A program made the translations under genes and the position numbers. From the NCBI GenBank assembly GCA_001936135.1, contig CP012813.1, positions 1,612,001-1,676,000 of the forward strand: a stretch of DNA of 64,000 nt, read 5' to 3'. The DNA comes from Saccharomycopsis fibuligera x Saccharomycopsis cf. fibuligera. Taxonomy: Eukaryota; Ascomycota; Saccharomycetes; Ascoideales; Saccharomycopsidaceae. Positions 20,103 through 29,142 of the stretch are shown here, one piece after another. Positions within the stretch are counted from its first letter, which is position 1, and the number at the start of each line of letters is the position of its first letter. A model generated the notes under the pieces. The model saw only the letters and a list, made by a program, of their open reading frames with translations, did no database searches and was not told the DNA's origin.

Positions 20103-21647
20103 CTATTTTTGAGCAGCAGAGGCGGCAGCAGCAGCCCCATTAGCTTCAGCTTCAGCTTGTTGAGCTTGCTGTTGCATAATCAATTCTTGAGGGTTAACTC
20201 CGTCTTTGATCAAAGAATTCAAAGTAAGTTTTTGGTTAGCCAACAATTCTTTATTTTTAGCTTCTTCAGCAGCGACATGTTGCTCAATATATTCTTTAAT
20301 TTTTTGATATTGCATTTGACCTTGTTCTCTATACAAATCATTTGGAAGCTTTGGTTCTTGACGTTGTACTGGTAGCCCTAATAACTTAGCGGCCCAGTTG
20401 TTAGCATTCAAAGATTTGTTTTGTTCTTCATAGTCTTTCAATAATTGTTCCTTCAACTTAGCTTCTCTTGCAGCAAATTCTTCAGGAATCTTCTTACGAT
20501 CTTTGTAAGTATCGAGGACTGGTCTAACATCTTTCAAGTTTGGTTGGAATGCAAGCCATTCTAAGAATGGAATGTATTGAATCAATGTATCATCAGGCTT
20601 ACCGTCCCATGGATCTAATGGTAATGCGTTTTCTGGTTGTAAGGAATAGTGGTCTGGGTTAGTATCCATAATAATAACTTTACCCAAATCTCTATTCAAA
20701 AGGGACAAATCCTTGATGACTTTCTTATTCTTGTATTTGGCAGCTTCTTTGCAAAGCACATAGGCAAAGTATGCATTGTGAGGATCCAATTTTTGAATGG
20801 TTTTTTCCACGTAGATAAGATAATTGCTTGCAAAAAGCACAATTTCATAATATCCACTCAAATAAAGTAAAAAGTAATCCAAACCTGGTCTTTTAGCGGT
20901 TCTCCAACCGTGTTGTGGGGTCCACTCGGAATGAGTTAAGAGATCTTCAAGAGAAATAACCAAAGTTAACGGACGCTTGTATGGTTCAGGTGGTGAATCA
21001 GGTAACAATTTTTCTGTACCTGGTTCGGAAAAAACAGTGAATAAAGACTTCCATCTTTTGTTGAAACGTTGGTACATTAATTGAGGTGAATAACCATCGC
21101 CAATAGGTTCTTCACCAGGTTCCAAATATTGGTTCTCACCTTCATCCCATGGTCTAACCATGTATGCGGCCCCGGCAGCAGAGAAACCAAAAAGCACAAC
21201 GTAAAAAATGTTGGCCCATCTTTCTCTTTTCAAATCACCAGAGGTTTTTTTTGATCTTTTTCTTCTTTTCTGTTGGCTTGCTTGTTCAGTAGTATTGTTG
21301 GTTTTCTCACTACCATCTTCTGGCGATGGTGATGATGATGATGATGGTTCACCATTGGACTTGGCAGCTTTGACGTTTTCGTCTATTTGATCAGCGTCAA
21401 AACCTGCCTTAGCAAGTAAATCATCATTCAAAATTGAGGATTGAGGTTGGCCGGTTTTTTTGTCAGCATAGGTACGCTTGCCTGTCAATGTACTGCTGTT
21501 GTTGATGATGTGTGGAAATAGGGCCTTGGAAGTGGAGTATAACAACGATGGGGTGATGGCGGTTGCGGAAGTGCTGGCGCGCTGCAATGCATTGGCCAAC
21601 AAGATGCGCTTGCCGGCACTGGAAGAAGCTGCTCTAAGGAAGCTCAT
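20103..21647 (-). CDS. TIM50: Tim50, presequence receptor of the TIM23 translocase
   Basis: 514 residues. The N-terminus is an Arg/Ser/Ala-rich presequence (first 60 residues, few acids). An acidic/Ser linker, a basic KRRKRSKK cluster and one membrane span at about 144-163 (WANIFYVVLFGFSAAGAAYM) follow. The intermembrane-space FCP1-like domain starts with LVISLEDLL (about 229-237), where the catalytic DxD of active phosphatases is lost, as in all Tim50 proteins. It continues through RPGLDYFLLYLSGYYEIVLF and VIIMDTNPDHYSLQPENALP. Tim50 receives presequence proteins from the TOM complex and passes them to Tim23. The start is the first ATG and gives a complete presequence. A Gln/Ala-rich C-terminal tail is an embellishment. 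It is transcribed away from GVP36. Confidence 0.96.
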   Translation of the reverse strand: MSFLRAASSSAGKRILLANALQRASTSATAITPSLLYSTSKALFPHIINNSSTLTGKRTYADKKTGQPQSSILNDDLLAKAGFDADQIDENVKAAKSNGEPSSSSSPSPEDGSEKTNNTTEQASQQKRRKRSKKTSGDLKRERWANIFYVVLFGFSAAGAAYMVRPWDEGENQYLEPGEEPIGDGYSPQLMYQRFNKRWKSLFTVFSEPGTEKLLPDSPPEPYKRPLTLVISLEDLLTHSEWTPQHGWRTAKRPGLDYFLLYLSGYYEIVLFASNYLIYVEKTIQKLDPHNAYFAYVLCKEAAKYKNKKVIKDLSLLNRDLGKVIIMDTNPDHYSLQPENALPLDPWDGKPDDTLIQYIPFLEWLAFQPNLKDVRPVLDTYKDRKKIPEEFAAREAKLKEQLLKDYEEQNKSLNANNWAAKLLGLPVQRQEPKLPNDLYREQGQMQYQKIKEYIEQHVAAEEAKNKELLANQKLTLNSLIKDGVNPQELIMQQQAQQAEAEANGAAAAASAAQK

Positions 21648-22147
21648 TGTTGTAAAGTGTGTGGGTGTGTATTGAGTAGGAGAGGGAAGGGGACAGTGAA
21701 GTGTGTGTTGGGAGAAAGAGGCTTGAGTAGTTGGCTAATATGGTGTGGTGCAGTGTTTGGCGGAGGAGTTGATTGAACTGAGTGAAGTCACTTCGCAACA
21801 CCAGAAAACAGCTGAAAAATTTTAGTAATGACTAAGTGCTTATGTAAATGCCTATGCTTCTGGTATGACTCAGCAGTTATTAATCTTTGTAAAAAATGAC
21901 TAAGCAACTATTCCAAATGGTGTTTGGAAGATTGAAAACACCCAGACATCGTTATAGGAAAACGCATTACTGTTCACGTGATCAGATGCTTAGCTAATCT
22001 CAACATTCCCCCTGAGGAAACTCACAGTGAACTCAGCAACAACAACAACAACAACAACAACAAAACAGATAACATTAAATAATAAACAAACGGTGACCAA
22101 CGTTGACCCACAATTATCAACCCAATCGATAACCACCCAATTCCACA
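21648..22147. promoter_or_regulatory. Divergent promoter region between TIM50 and GVP36
   Basis: 500 bp. It contains TCACGTGA at 21974-21981 and a (CAA)n tract at about 22037-22065, which probably lies in the GVP36 leader. No other gene is seen. Confidence 0.6.
21974..21981. promoter_or_regulatory. TCACGTGA palindrome, likely Cbf1 / bHLH site
   Basis: A perfect 8-bp palindrome, the optimal Cbf1-type E-box, 167 bp upstream of the GVP36 ATG and 327 bp from the TIM50 ATG. The binding factor is inferred from the motif only. Confidence 0.5.
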
Positions 22148-23374
22148 ATGGCATTCAATTTTGCGAAAGGCTTCCAGCTTCCAAAGGATTTCAATGTCGA
22201 TTTCCAAAAGTTGTCCACCAACATCTCCAGCACCGTGCAAGGCTCCTTCAAAGAAATCTCCAAAGACGTTAGAGGTTTCAGCGACAATCTTCAGCCATAC
22301 ACCAAAAACGCATTGAGCTTGGTTAGAGAACGCATCGGTGTGGTTGATGATGTTAGTAAGTTGCCACCAGATTATCTCTTGTTGGAGAAAAAAGTTGACA
22401 CTTTGAGAAACGTTTACAAGAAGCTTTTAGAAGTTACTCAGACTTATGAGATTGAGTCTTACGATTATCCTCCAAACATTAAAGAATCTTTCAGTGATTT
22501 GTCCAAGACTTTCTCTGAGAAATTCCAAGAATTGAGTAGTGCCTCGACTACTAAGGAAGCTGAAAAGATTTTGGCCAAACCTGGCACTAATCAATTGCCG
22601 AAGACATTGGCACATGCTATTTCGAAAGCAGCATTGGCTTCTAGAGAATCTTTGTTGAAACAAGTGAAGCAAAAAGATGCAGTAGCGGCCACCCAACAAA
22701 ATGAGGCTGCCGCTGCTGCCGGTGCCACCAAAGCAGCTTCAGAAGAAGAAGAGGACGAAGAAGAAGACGAAGAAGACTCATTTGCTAAAGTATTGTTGAA
22801 GTTGGCTGATGCCCAGAGAGCTCTTGGTGATAAAAGACTAGAACAAGATGGGTTAATCATCAACAAATTCAATGCTAAATTGCAAGAAGCATTACAAAAG
22901 AATTTCAAAGAAACTTCGTTGAACCGCAAGAGTGTGGAGAGTTCTAGACATAGATTCGATCAAACGAGATACGAAATCAAGATTGCTCAACAAGAATTAG
23001 AAAGACTTAGCAAAGACGAAACCTTAGAAAAAGAGGCTAGAGAAGCAGAACTCGGAAAGCATCAAAAATACATTGAAGACTTGAATAACAAGTTGGAAGC
23101 CGCTGAAGATGATTTGGTCAACAAAACGACAATTGCAGTCAAGTCAATGAAGAAGTTTTTGAATCCAGCTGAATCTGTCAACTTGATTAAGATTTTCACT
23201 ACTATTCAGTTGAATTACTACAAGGCAGCAGTGAAGGATCTCGAAGGATTGTTGAAAGACATTGAGGAGATTCCAGTTGAAGAAGATGATGATGAAGAGG
23301 ATGACGAAGAAGAGGACGACGACGACGACGACAACGAAAATGAAGGGGAGGCGCCAGCCAGTACGGCCAAGTAA
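22148..23374 (+). CDS. GVP36: Gvp36-like BAR-domain protein
   Basis: 408 residues. The N-terminus (MAFNFAKGFQ, then LVRERIGVVDDVSKLPPDYL and EKKVDTLRNVYKKLLEVT) and the Tyr-Asp-Tyr-Pro motif in ESYDYP match yeast Gvp36. The three-helix BAR module spans about 60-365, interrupted by an Ala/Glu/Asp-rich insertion (about 180-212, EEEEDEEEDEED). The tail is almost purely acidic (about 378-402). S. cerevisiae Gvp36 is 326 residues; the insertion and tail account for the difference. Gvp36 is a Golgi/vesicle BAR protein involved in endocytosis, vacuole shape and actin organisation, acting by curved-membrane binding. The start is the first ATG, after a CAA-rich leader. Confidence 0.9.
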   Translation: MAFNFAKGFQLPKDFNVDFQKLSTNISSTVQGSFKEISKDVRGFSDNLQPYTKNALSLVRERIGVVDDVSKLPPDYLLLEKKVDTLRNVYKKLLEVTQTYEIESYDYPPNIKESFSDLSKTFSEKFQELSSASTTKEAEKILAKPGTNQLPKTLAHAISKAALASRESLLKQVKQKDAVAATQQNEAAAAAGATKAASEEEEDEEEDEEDSFAKVLLKLADAQRALGDKRLEQDGLIINKFNAKLQEALQKNFKETSLNRKSVESSRHRFDQTRYEIKIAQQELERLSKDETLEKEAREAELGKHQKYIEDLNNKLEAAEDDLVNKTTIAVKSMKKFLNPAESVNLIKIFTTIQLNYYKAAVKDLEGLLKDIEEIPVEEDDDEEDDEEEDDDDDDNENEGEAPASTAK

Positions 23375-23535
23375 ATTTGATTGCTTACTTGAATAATGAT
23401 TTTCTGTTCAGTATGTTTGTTATATATGATGATTGTGATTTTATTTTTAAAATTTTGTCTTGTAGTCCTGTGGTTCTGTAGTATGCTACTGTATAGTTTT
23501 TAGAAGTACATCTCCGGTAGCAGAGATCTTTCTTA

Positions 23536-23714
23536 TTTGCTCTTGGGCAAAGCCCTAAAGTCCTTATTTGCTCGCGCGACCAAATTGTCAGAGGAGCAGT
23601 TATTGCCATTCTGAGGGAGGGCAGTCTCCCAAAGAGTCTTTAAGCGGCCTTTGACTGTTTGTGGGTGTTCAGCAGTAGCATAATAGTATGGTAAACAATT
23701 AGTAGTATTTGCTC
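23536..23714 (+). promoter_or_regulatory. Three Mac1-type copper-response elements (TTTGCTC)
   Basis: Direct copies at 23536-23542, 23567-23573 and 23708-23714, all preceded by TA (TATTTGCTC) and all on the plus strand towards CTR1. The first two are 31 bp apart, about three helical turns. Yeast Mac1 binds TTTGC(T/G)C(A/G) elements in copper-transporter promoters and usually needs two. They lie 494-673 bp upstream of the CTR1 ATG. This implies induction of CTR1 by copper starvation. Confidence 0.75.
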
Positions 23715-23737
23715 GGGGGTGTGTATAGCGATCTTTT

Positions 23738-23739
<2 letters not shown>

Positions 23740-23769
<30 letters not shown>
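23740..23769. repeat. Poly-T tract (30 bases)
   Basis: Uninterrupted T run downstream of the third TTTGCTC box. Such tracts exclude nucleosomes in yeast promoters. Confidence 0.9.
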
Positions 23770-24208
23770 CTTTTCCGCCTTTTCTTTTGAGCATATTCTG
23801 CCGCATTGGGAAAAAAGTGCTCGTTTCTTTTCAGACGCTCGACCGGATTCAAGCATTGTATAGGTAAAAAATACGTATATATAAATTTATATTTATATAT
23901 ATATATATATGTGTGCCCACCCATTCGCGCTTCTGAACCACAAATCTTTCTTTCTTTATCTACTGTACTAATTAGAACTATCAATTACATCTATTATTTC
24001 CGTTCGATTGTTCGCACACCTCAGGGTACTGCCATTATAGTCTAAACCTTGTACCCAGCGTCCACTAACTAACTGAATTCTGCGAGTCTCAACATCGGAC
24101 CAAAGCTTCTAACCAGAGAAACTGCTATAACTACTTGTTAATATCATTTTATACTATACTATACCATATCATATCGTATCATCTAACATCACAACACAAC
24201 ACAACACA

Positions 24209-25123
24209 ATGGACGGAATGTCAATGAGCTCTTCTGCCACATCGGCAATGATGATGGCTACTTCAACCACCGCTAGTGCCATGTCAATGGCCACCAGTAC
24301 CGACATGAGTTCCATGGACATGAGCTCATCATCGGACAGCATGGACATGAGTGGTATGAATATGTATTTCACCACGCATTATGACAATTATCCAGTCATT
24401 TTCAAAACTTTGAAAGCAAGTAATGGCGCTGCTGCCTTTGGGATCTTTTGTATTTTGTTTTTTGGCGCTTTTGCCCTTCGTGGATTTAGCTTTTTGTCAT
24501 TATATTTGGAACAAAAAATTTGGAGAACTCAAAGTGTGAACATTACAATTGACGAATGCGAATGTGATGATCCGCCAGAAGATTTCGAAGAGGAAGTTTA
24601 CGAGAATAAAGAAAAGGGGTCAGGATCATTTAGTGCAACTAATACCAATTCTAATGCAAATAATAATGCTCATGCTGCTGGGGGATGTTGTGGTGGTGGT
24701 GGCGCTGCTGCTGCTGCTGCTGCTGCTGCGGATGCCAGTGAAGATGCTGATAATGCTCCTGCTCCAGTGACTACTGTTCACACTCGCAATAGAGATATTG
24801 TCGTTACCGATCCAAAGCGTGTCAAAGTGCATACTCACAAGCATACTCTTCCAAACGGCAAAGCCAGAAAACCAAGATCAGTTTTGGCTCAGTTATTCGC
24901 ACCAGGATTGAATGAAGTCTACAGAGATTTGATTCGTTTGGTTATTTATTTCGTCACTGCAATGTTTAGTTTTGTGTTAATGATTGCTGCTATGAGTTAC
25001 GTATTGTTGTACTTCTTTGCTATTTGTTTGGGTCTTGCTTTTGGAGAAATGTTTTTCAATAGATTGAGAATTGCTACCGGGTTGAATGATAATATCAATG
25101 GGGTTTGCGGAAACTTGCATTAG
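24209..25123 (+). CDS. CTR1: High-affinity copper transporter, Ctr family
   Basis: 304 residues. The N-terminal 52 residues are an extracellular Met/Ser domain with many MxM and MxxM copper-binding clusters, ending in MSGMNMYF. TM1 is at about 73-95. A long cytosolic loop carries CEC, a CC plus Gly/Ala run (160-174) and His-rich VHTHKH. TM2 (about 240-262) has the conserved MxxxM (M258, M262) and TM3 (about 264-284) has GxxxG (G275, G279). These elements form the selectivity filter and helix packing of the Ctr trimer. It imports Cu(I) across the plasma membrane after reduction by surface reductases. The C-terminus VCGNLH has a Cys and a His that may hand copper on. All functional motifs are present. 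The TTTGCTC boxes upstream fit control by a Mac1-type regulator. Confidence 0.95.
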   Translation: MDGMSMSSSATSAMMMATSTTASAMSMATSTDMSSMDMSSSSDSMDMSGMNMYFTTHYDNYPVIFKTLKASNGAAAFGIFCILFFGAFALRGFSFLSLYLEQKIWRTQSVNITIDECECDDPPEDFEEEVYENKEKGSGSFSATNTNSNANNNAHAAGGCCGGGGAAAAAAAAADASEDADNAPAPVTTVHTRNRDIVVTDPKRVKVHTHKHTLPNGKARKPRSVLAQLFAPGLNEVYRDLIRLVIYFVTAMFSFVLMIAAMSYVLLYFFAICLGLAFGEMFFNRLRIATGLNDNINGVCGNLH

Positions 25124-25507
25124 GTAGGAGGTGTTTTGTTTATCTTTTTTTTTTTTTTTTTTTTGTTCTTGTCGATATATTTGCCGTACATTTTTTGAAA
25201 TTTTTTGAAATTTTTTGAAATATTTTTTTTTTTGTCCATAAATTTTTAGTTGCCGTTGTTGTTCTTTTGCTATTATTAATATCTGTTCCAGTTATCAATC
25301 CATTTGTCTTTGTTATTCCCTAATGACCCGCTTTGCCGTTTCCATTTCTTTTACCATTTGCTACACTTGCTTCTAATCATTAGTGTATATATGTTCTACA
25401 ACTAACTGTAAGTATTCCAAATATTCCATTATTACACACCCTTCAATATATTCCATGGTGAAAAAAAAAAAAAAAAAAATCTTTCCTCCTGCTCCTATCC
25501 AAGTAGC
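25124..25507. other. Intergenic, convergent 3' ends of CTR1 and the RraA-like gene
   Basis: 384 bp. It contains T tracts (25147-25164), a tandem TTTTTTGAAA repeat (25193-25223) and a poly-A run near 25465-25480. No gene is seen. Confidence 0.6.
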
Positions 25508-26260
25508 TCAGATTTTTGAACGATGATACTTTTGCGATGCTTTTGCCTCTTTACCATTCTTTATATCCTCAGCAACCGACTCGTCCGCTTTAACGCGCTT
25601 AGGTACGTATTCCAAAATGCGCTCCAACAACAGTTCATCCAGCACTGGAATCCTGGCTACCCCATTCTCATCGGCAACAACAATATCCCCGGGCGAAATA
25701 ATCTCCACCTTTTGGTTCTGCCCATCATAATACGAATCAACAAGAACTTCAAGCGGCTCATTAATAGCCACCAACTTAACTGCTCCCTTATGTGCACAAA
25801 TCCCCGTCCCGTAGGCAAATACCGGATACCCCAAGTCACGATGCTCGTTAACGTCCCTAATTCTTCCAAAAACAACAGTACCCTTTGCGCCCAAATATTG
25901 CGCTCTAGTGGACATCAAGCCGCCATAGAGCGCATTATTTATGCGGACATAGGGAGCACCGTTGATTTGAGCAGCGCGAGTTAACCCAATGGTTACTATC
26001 GCGCCTGGGGGTACTTCGTCAATGTAAGACCGCGAAGTTATAGCAGGTCGAGGATCGTCTAATGGGGCGTATGTGACCGTGTACGCGATGCCAATTGATG
26101 AATTGCGCTGGTTTGGTGCATGGAATTGCGAAAATTGGTGCAAGTTGGGGAAGAATCCACCGGTTGGATGATTGTACTTGAGTAGCGCATCAGCAATGTC
26201 ACAGGGTGTATAGGGGGCAAGTTTAGTAATTGCGGTTTTCACAAGTGGTGAGATGGACAT
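25508..26260 (-). CDS. RraA-like aldolase/decarboxylase (YER010C-type)
   Basis: 250 residues. It has the RraA-like fold signature: TPCDIADAL near the N-terminus (residues 18-26), a Gly-rich segment with GGLMSTRAQYLGAKG, then GRIRDVNEHRDLGYPVFA (132-149) with the Arg-Asp pair (R135, D136) that positions substrate and divalent metal. PGDIVVADENGVARIP follows. In S. cerevisiae the relative YER010C forms a ring-shaped trimer; bacterial and plant relatives cleave 4-hydroxy-4-methyl-2-oxoglutarate or decarboxylate oxaloacetate. Conservation of R135/D136 supports catalysis rather than the RNase E-inhibitor role of bacterial RraA. There is no targeting peptide, so it is probably cytosolic. Several CTG codons fall in the C-terminal helix (near 25631-25642) and would be Ser in the CTG clade. 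Confidence 0.85.
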   Translation of the reverse strand: MSISPLVKTAITKLAPYTPCDIADALLKYNHPTGGFFPNLHQFSQFHAPNQRNSSIGIAYTVTYAPLDDPRPAITSRSYIDEVPPGAIVTIGLTRAAQINGAPYVRINNALYGGLMSTRAQYLGAKGTVVFGRIRDVNEHRDLGYPVFAYGTGICAHKGAVKLVAINEPLEVLVDSYYDGQNQKVEIISPGDIVVADENGVARIPVLDELLLERILEYVPKRVKADESVAEDIKNGKEAKASQKYHRSKI

Positions 26261-26979
26261 TGTTGTTCAAGGAATGGCTGGAATGCTTGGTTTTGTCGAC
26301 CGACTCTTGTTGGTTAAGGTGAGATTGAGTATAGAGCACCACTGAGAATCCATATATATATATATATATATTATATTATATATATACATTATACTATATA
26401 TATGCCCGTACCGCACTAGCGGAAGTTCCTCTCCACACCGGTCGTAATCTATTCTCCGATATCGGCCATTCCACTCCACTCTGTGCTGTCACCCTGTCAG
26501 CCTGTCGATGTTGTCTATTTTCAGTAAGCGTAACCACGCAGAGCATGCTACAAGTATAAGTCAACACACACTCTCTTTATGGCTGCTCTTTTTCATAAAT
26601 GGCATTGAACACCAACAGGAACCGTATTCCTATAATAGCTGTAGCACGAATAGCACAAGGCGAGCCAAACAAACTGCAAAGCACACACAGGAGGGTCACA
26701 CACCCTCTTTACAAAAGCAGCAGATTTGGGGTACCGGACCCTGCATCATGCTCAAGTATGGGGTAATTGTAGAAGACGACTGCGAATAGATAGGTCCAGC
26801 ACTGCTGATTTAACAAAAAACTAAATAGAAAGAGCCGTCACTACTTGTGTTCTCAGTTTTTTTGAAAACTAGAAGAGAACAGAAAAAAAAAAAAAAAGTC
26901 TTTAGCATATATATTTAGTAATAACAATAACAGAAATCTAATAACTTCTATAAAATACTACTCAACGCAAACATCCCCA
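26261..26979. other. Intergenic: RraA-like gene upstream region and AAA gene 3' end
   Basis: 719 bp. A TATA-rich tract (26352-26403) lies about 100 bp upstream of the RraA-like ATG. A 93-codon frame on the plus strand at 26508-26789 has no recognisable feature and was not called. An A tract lies at 26883-26897. Confidence 0.55.
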
Positions 26980-29110
26980 TCATTTGGCAAACTTGGAACT
27001 CCAATTTTCAAATCTTTGAATCGTAGCAATGTCAATACTTTTCAGCACCACTGTCAATGCTTTTTTGAAATCTGCCATTTCCAAGCCTCTTAATTGTTGA
27101 CCTTTTGGCACTTTCATCAATTCATCGCCCAACTCTCTAATCGGCAGTAATGCTGCTTCTTTTGCTAATTTGGTCAAATCAGCGCTACTGAACCCATTAG
27201 TCATGGTACTTAGGATTCTCAAATCAATGTCAGTGACTTTGCATTTTGCAAGCTGTTGGCTTTGCTCTTGTTGATCTTGGTTGGACAGTTGCTGCTGCTG
27301 CTGCTGCTGCTGATTAGCTCCGTTTTTAGTATGATGTATCATGACAAGTTTTTTAATGAGCGCTCTTCTTGTTTCGAAATCTGGAAGTGGAACGTACTGC
27401 TTATTGCTGAAAATCCTCAAACATGGTTCGTCCATAATTACCCATGGCCTGCTGGTAGCCGCAAGCAAGAGGACCCGTGGGCTTGTCGCTGCTGAAGTGC
27501 TGCCCAAACCAGCAGACCCACAAACATTGAAATCCTCACTAATAGGGGTGTTTGTTGCCGTTGAAGCTGGCGTGCCTGCCACCAGTGGGGAGTCTACTGC
27601 TGCTGCCGCTGCTGACGCTGCTGACGCTTCCAATTGGGACCATTCTCTTAAAAACGTTGCTTTCAATCTCAGGGTGCCAGCATTTTTTGCAAATATCAAA
27701 TCGATATCATCAATGAAAACAACAGCTGGGGCCAACTGCTTGGCTAAATAGAAAAGTGCCCTGATTAGTTTTTCCCCGTAGTTTTTATCAAAACTGGAGC
27801 CAGAAGTAGAAGAACTAGAATCCTGAAAAGTAAGCAACGATTGGGCACTTAAAATCAATGATAAGCATTTAGATTCTTTAGCTATGGCCTTGGCAATCAT
27901 CAGTTTACCATTTCCCGTAGGTCCGTATAGCAACATGCTTTGAGTTGGTTCAATTAGTCCGCCAAACAAATCAGGTCTCAAGCACGGGTAGATTATTGAT
28001 TCCTTTAGCGACTTTTTAATGGCATTCAACCCAGAGATATCCTGCCAGTTGGTGTTCAAATTGCGGTGTAATGCAAGCGTTAAAATTTCTCGACGTGCTC
28101 TTTCATCAACATCCCGAGGATGGTTTTTAACAACACGCTCAATCCTATCCTTGAGCCTCTTTTTGCTATTGCTGCTGCTGCTTGAACGCTTGTTTTTATT
28201 GCGGTCGCTGGCATACGCATATGGGCTGGTTGGCGAATTGCTATGGCTGCGGCTACCGCTGTGACTGCGACTGCGACTGCGACTGCGAGGAGCAGCACCT
28301 GTGCTTGTGGCATTGGTTTTGGCATTGCCGTCACCACCGGTATTGTAAGAAATAGCTGCATAGTAGTTGCCGTGCTGGCTGCTGCCGCTGCTTCCATTTG
28401 CTCCAGCATTGTTGGCGTTAGTAGTGCTGTTGCTTCGACTGCCACGGCTGGCAGCATGGCCGCGTCTTGATCGTGTGTTCAGTCTATGCATCAGTTGCAG
28501 TGGTTGATCTGGAGGGTACGGGCTCTGTGACATGTGCTGCTGCTGCTGCTGCTGCATAGATCCGCCAGTAGGTGTCAATGCTGAAGGTGAAAATGGGTTG
28601 CACGCAAAGTAAGAAGCCGCTGGCGATGTTACTCTATTAGCAAAATTGAAAGCTAAAGTGGGCGATGTTGCGCCAGCAGCAGCGGAAACCGTAGGCGAGG
28701 TCACTGATGAGTTGACCACGGTTTTCAGTGATGTTTGAGCGGTATTTATACCGTTTGGGAAATTAAATTTGGCGTTTTCATCATTGTGGTGAATGATTTT
28801 CATCAGCGGTGCGGCTTGGTTGGTGACTTTAATGGTGGATTTTAGTTCAGCGATTTTTTTTTGTTTCTTGCCAGACATTTTGCGTTGCAATTGTTGGGCC
28901 TGGCGTTGTTGTTCTTTAGCAAGCGTTTGTTCGCTGATTGAAAGTTTTGTAGTTTTCTGAGAAGCTGAGTGCAGCGGCTGTTGTTGATGGTCGTTGTATT
29001 TCTGCAGCATGTGCTTGTGAGGTTGCCCTGTAGCCAGTTGTCGCGATGTATTTTGACTCTTTTGATGATGCACCTGCGCCGGCTCTGGTTTGCCGGTCAA
29101 TGTTTTATTT

Positions 29111-29142
<32 letters not shown>

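Larger units (their letters stand above)
23375..24208. promoter_or_regulatory. CTR1 upstream region with copper-response boxes
   Basis: 834 bp between GVP36 and CTR1. It holds three TTTGCTC boxes (listed separately), a 30-base T tract (23740-23769), a (TA)n run around 23894-23911 that could supply a TATA box about 300 bp before the ATG, and a CA-rich leader of CACAA repeats. No gene is seen. Confidence 0.7.

Noticed and set aside
26508-26789. ATG frame of 93 codons between the RraA-like and AAA genes
   Set aside because: Composition is unremarkable, with no signal, domain or homology I can recognise; it lies in promoter/3' UTR sequence.
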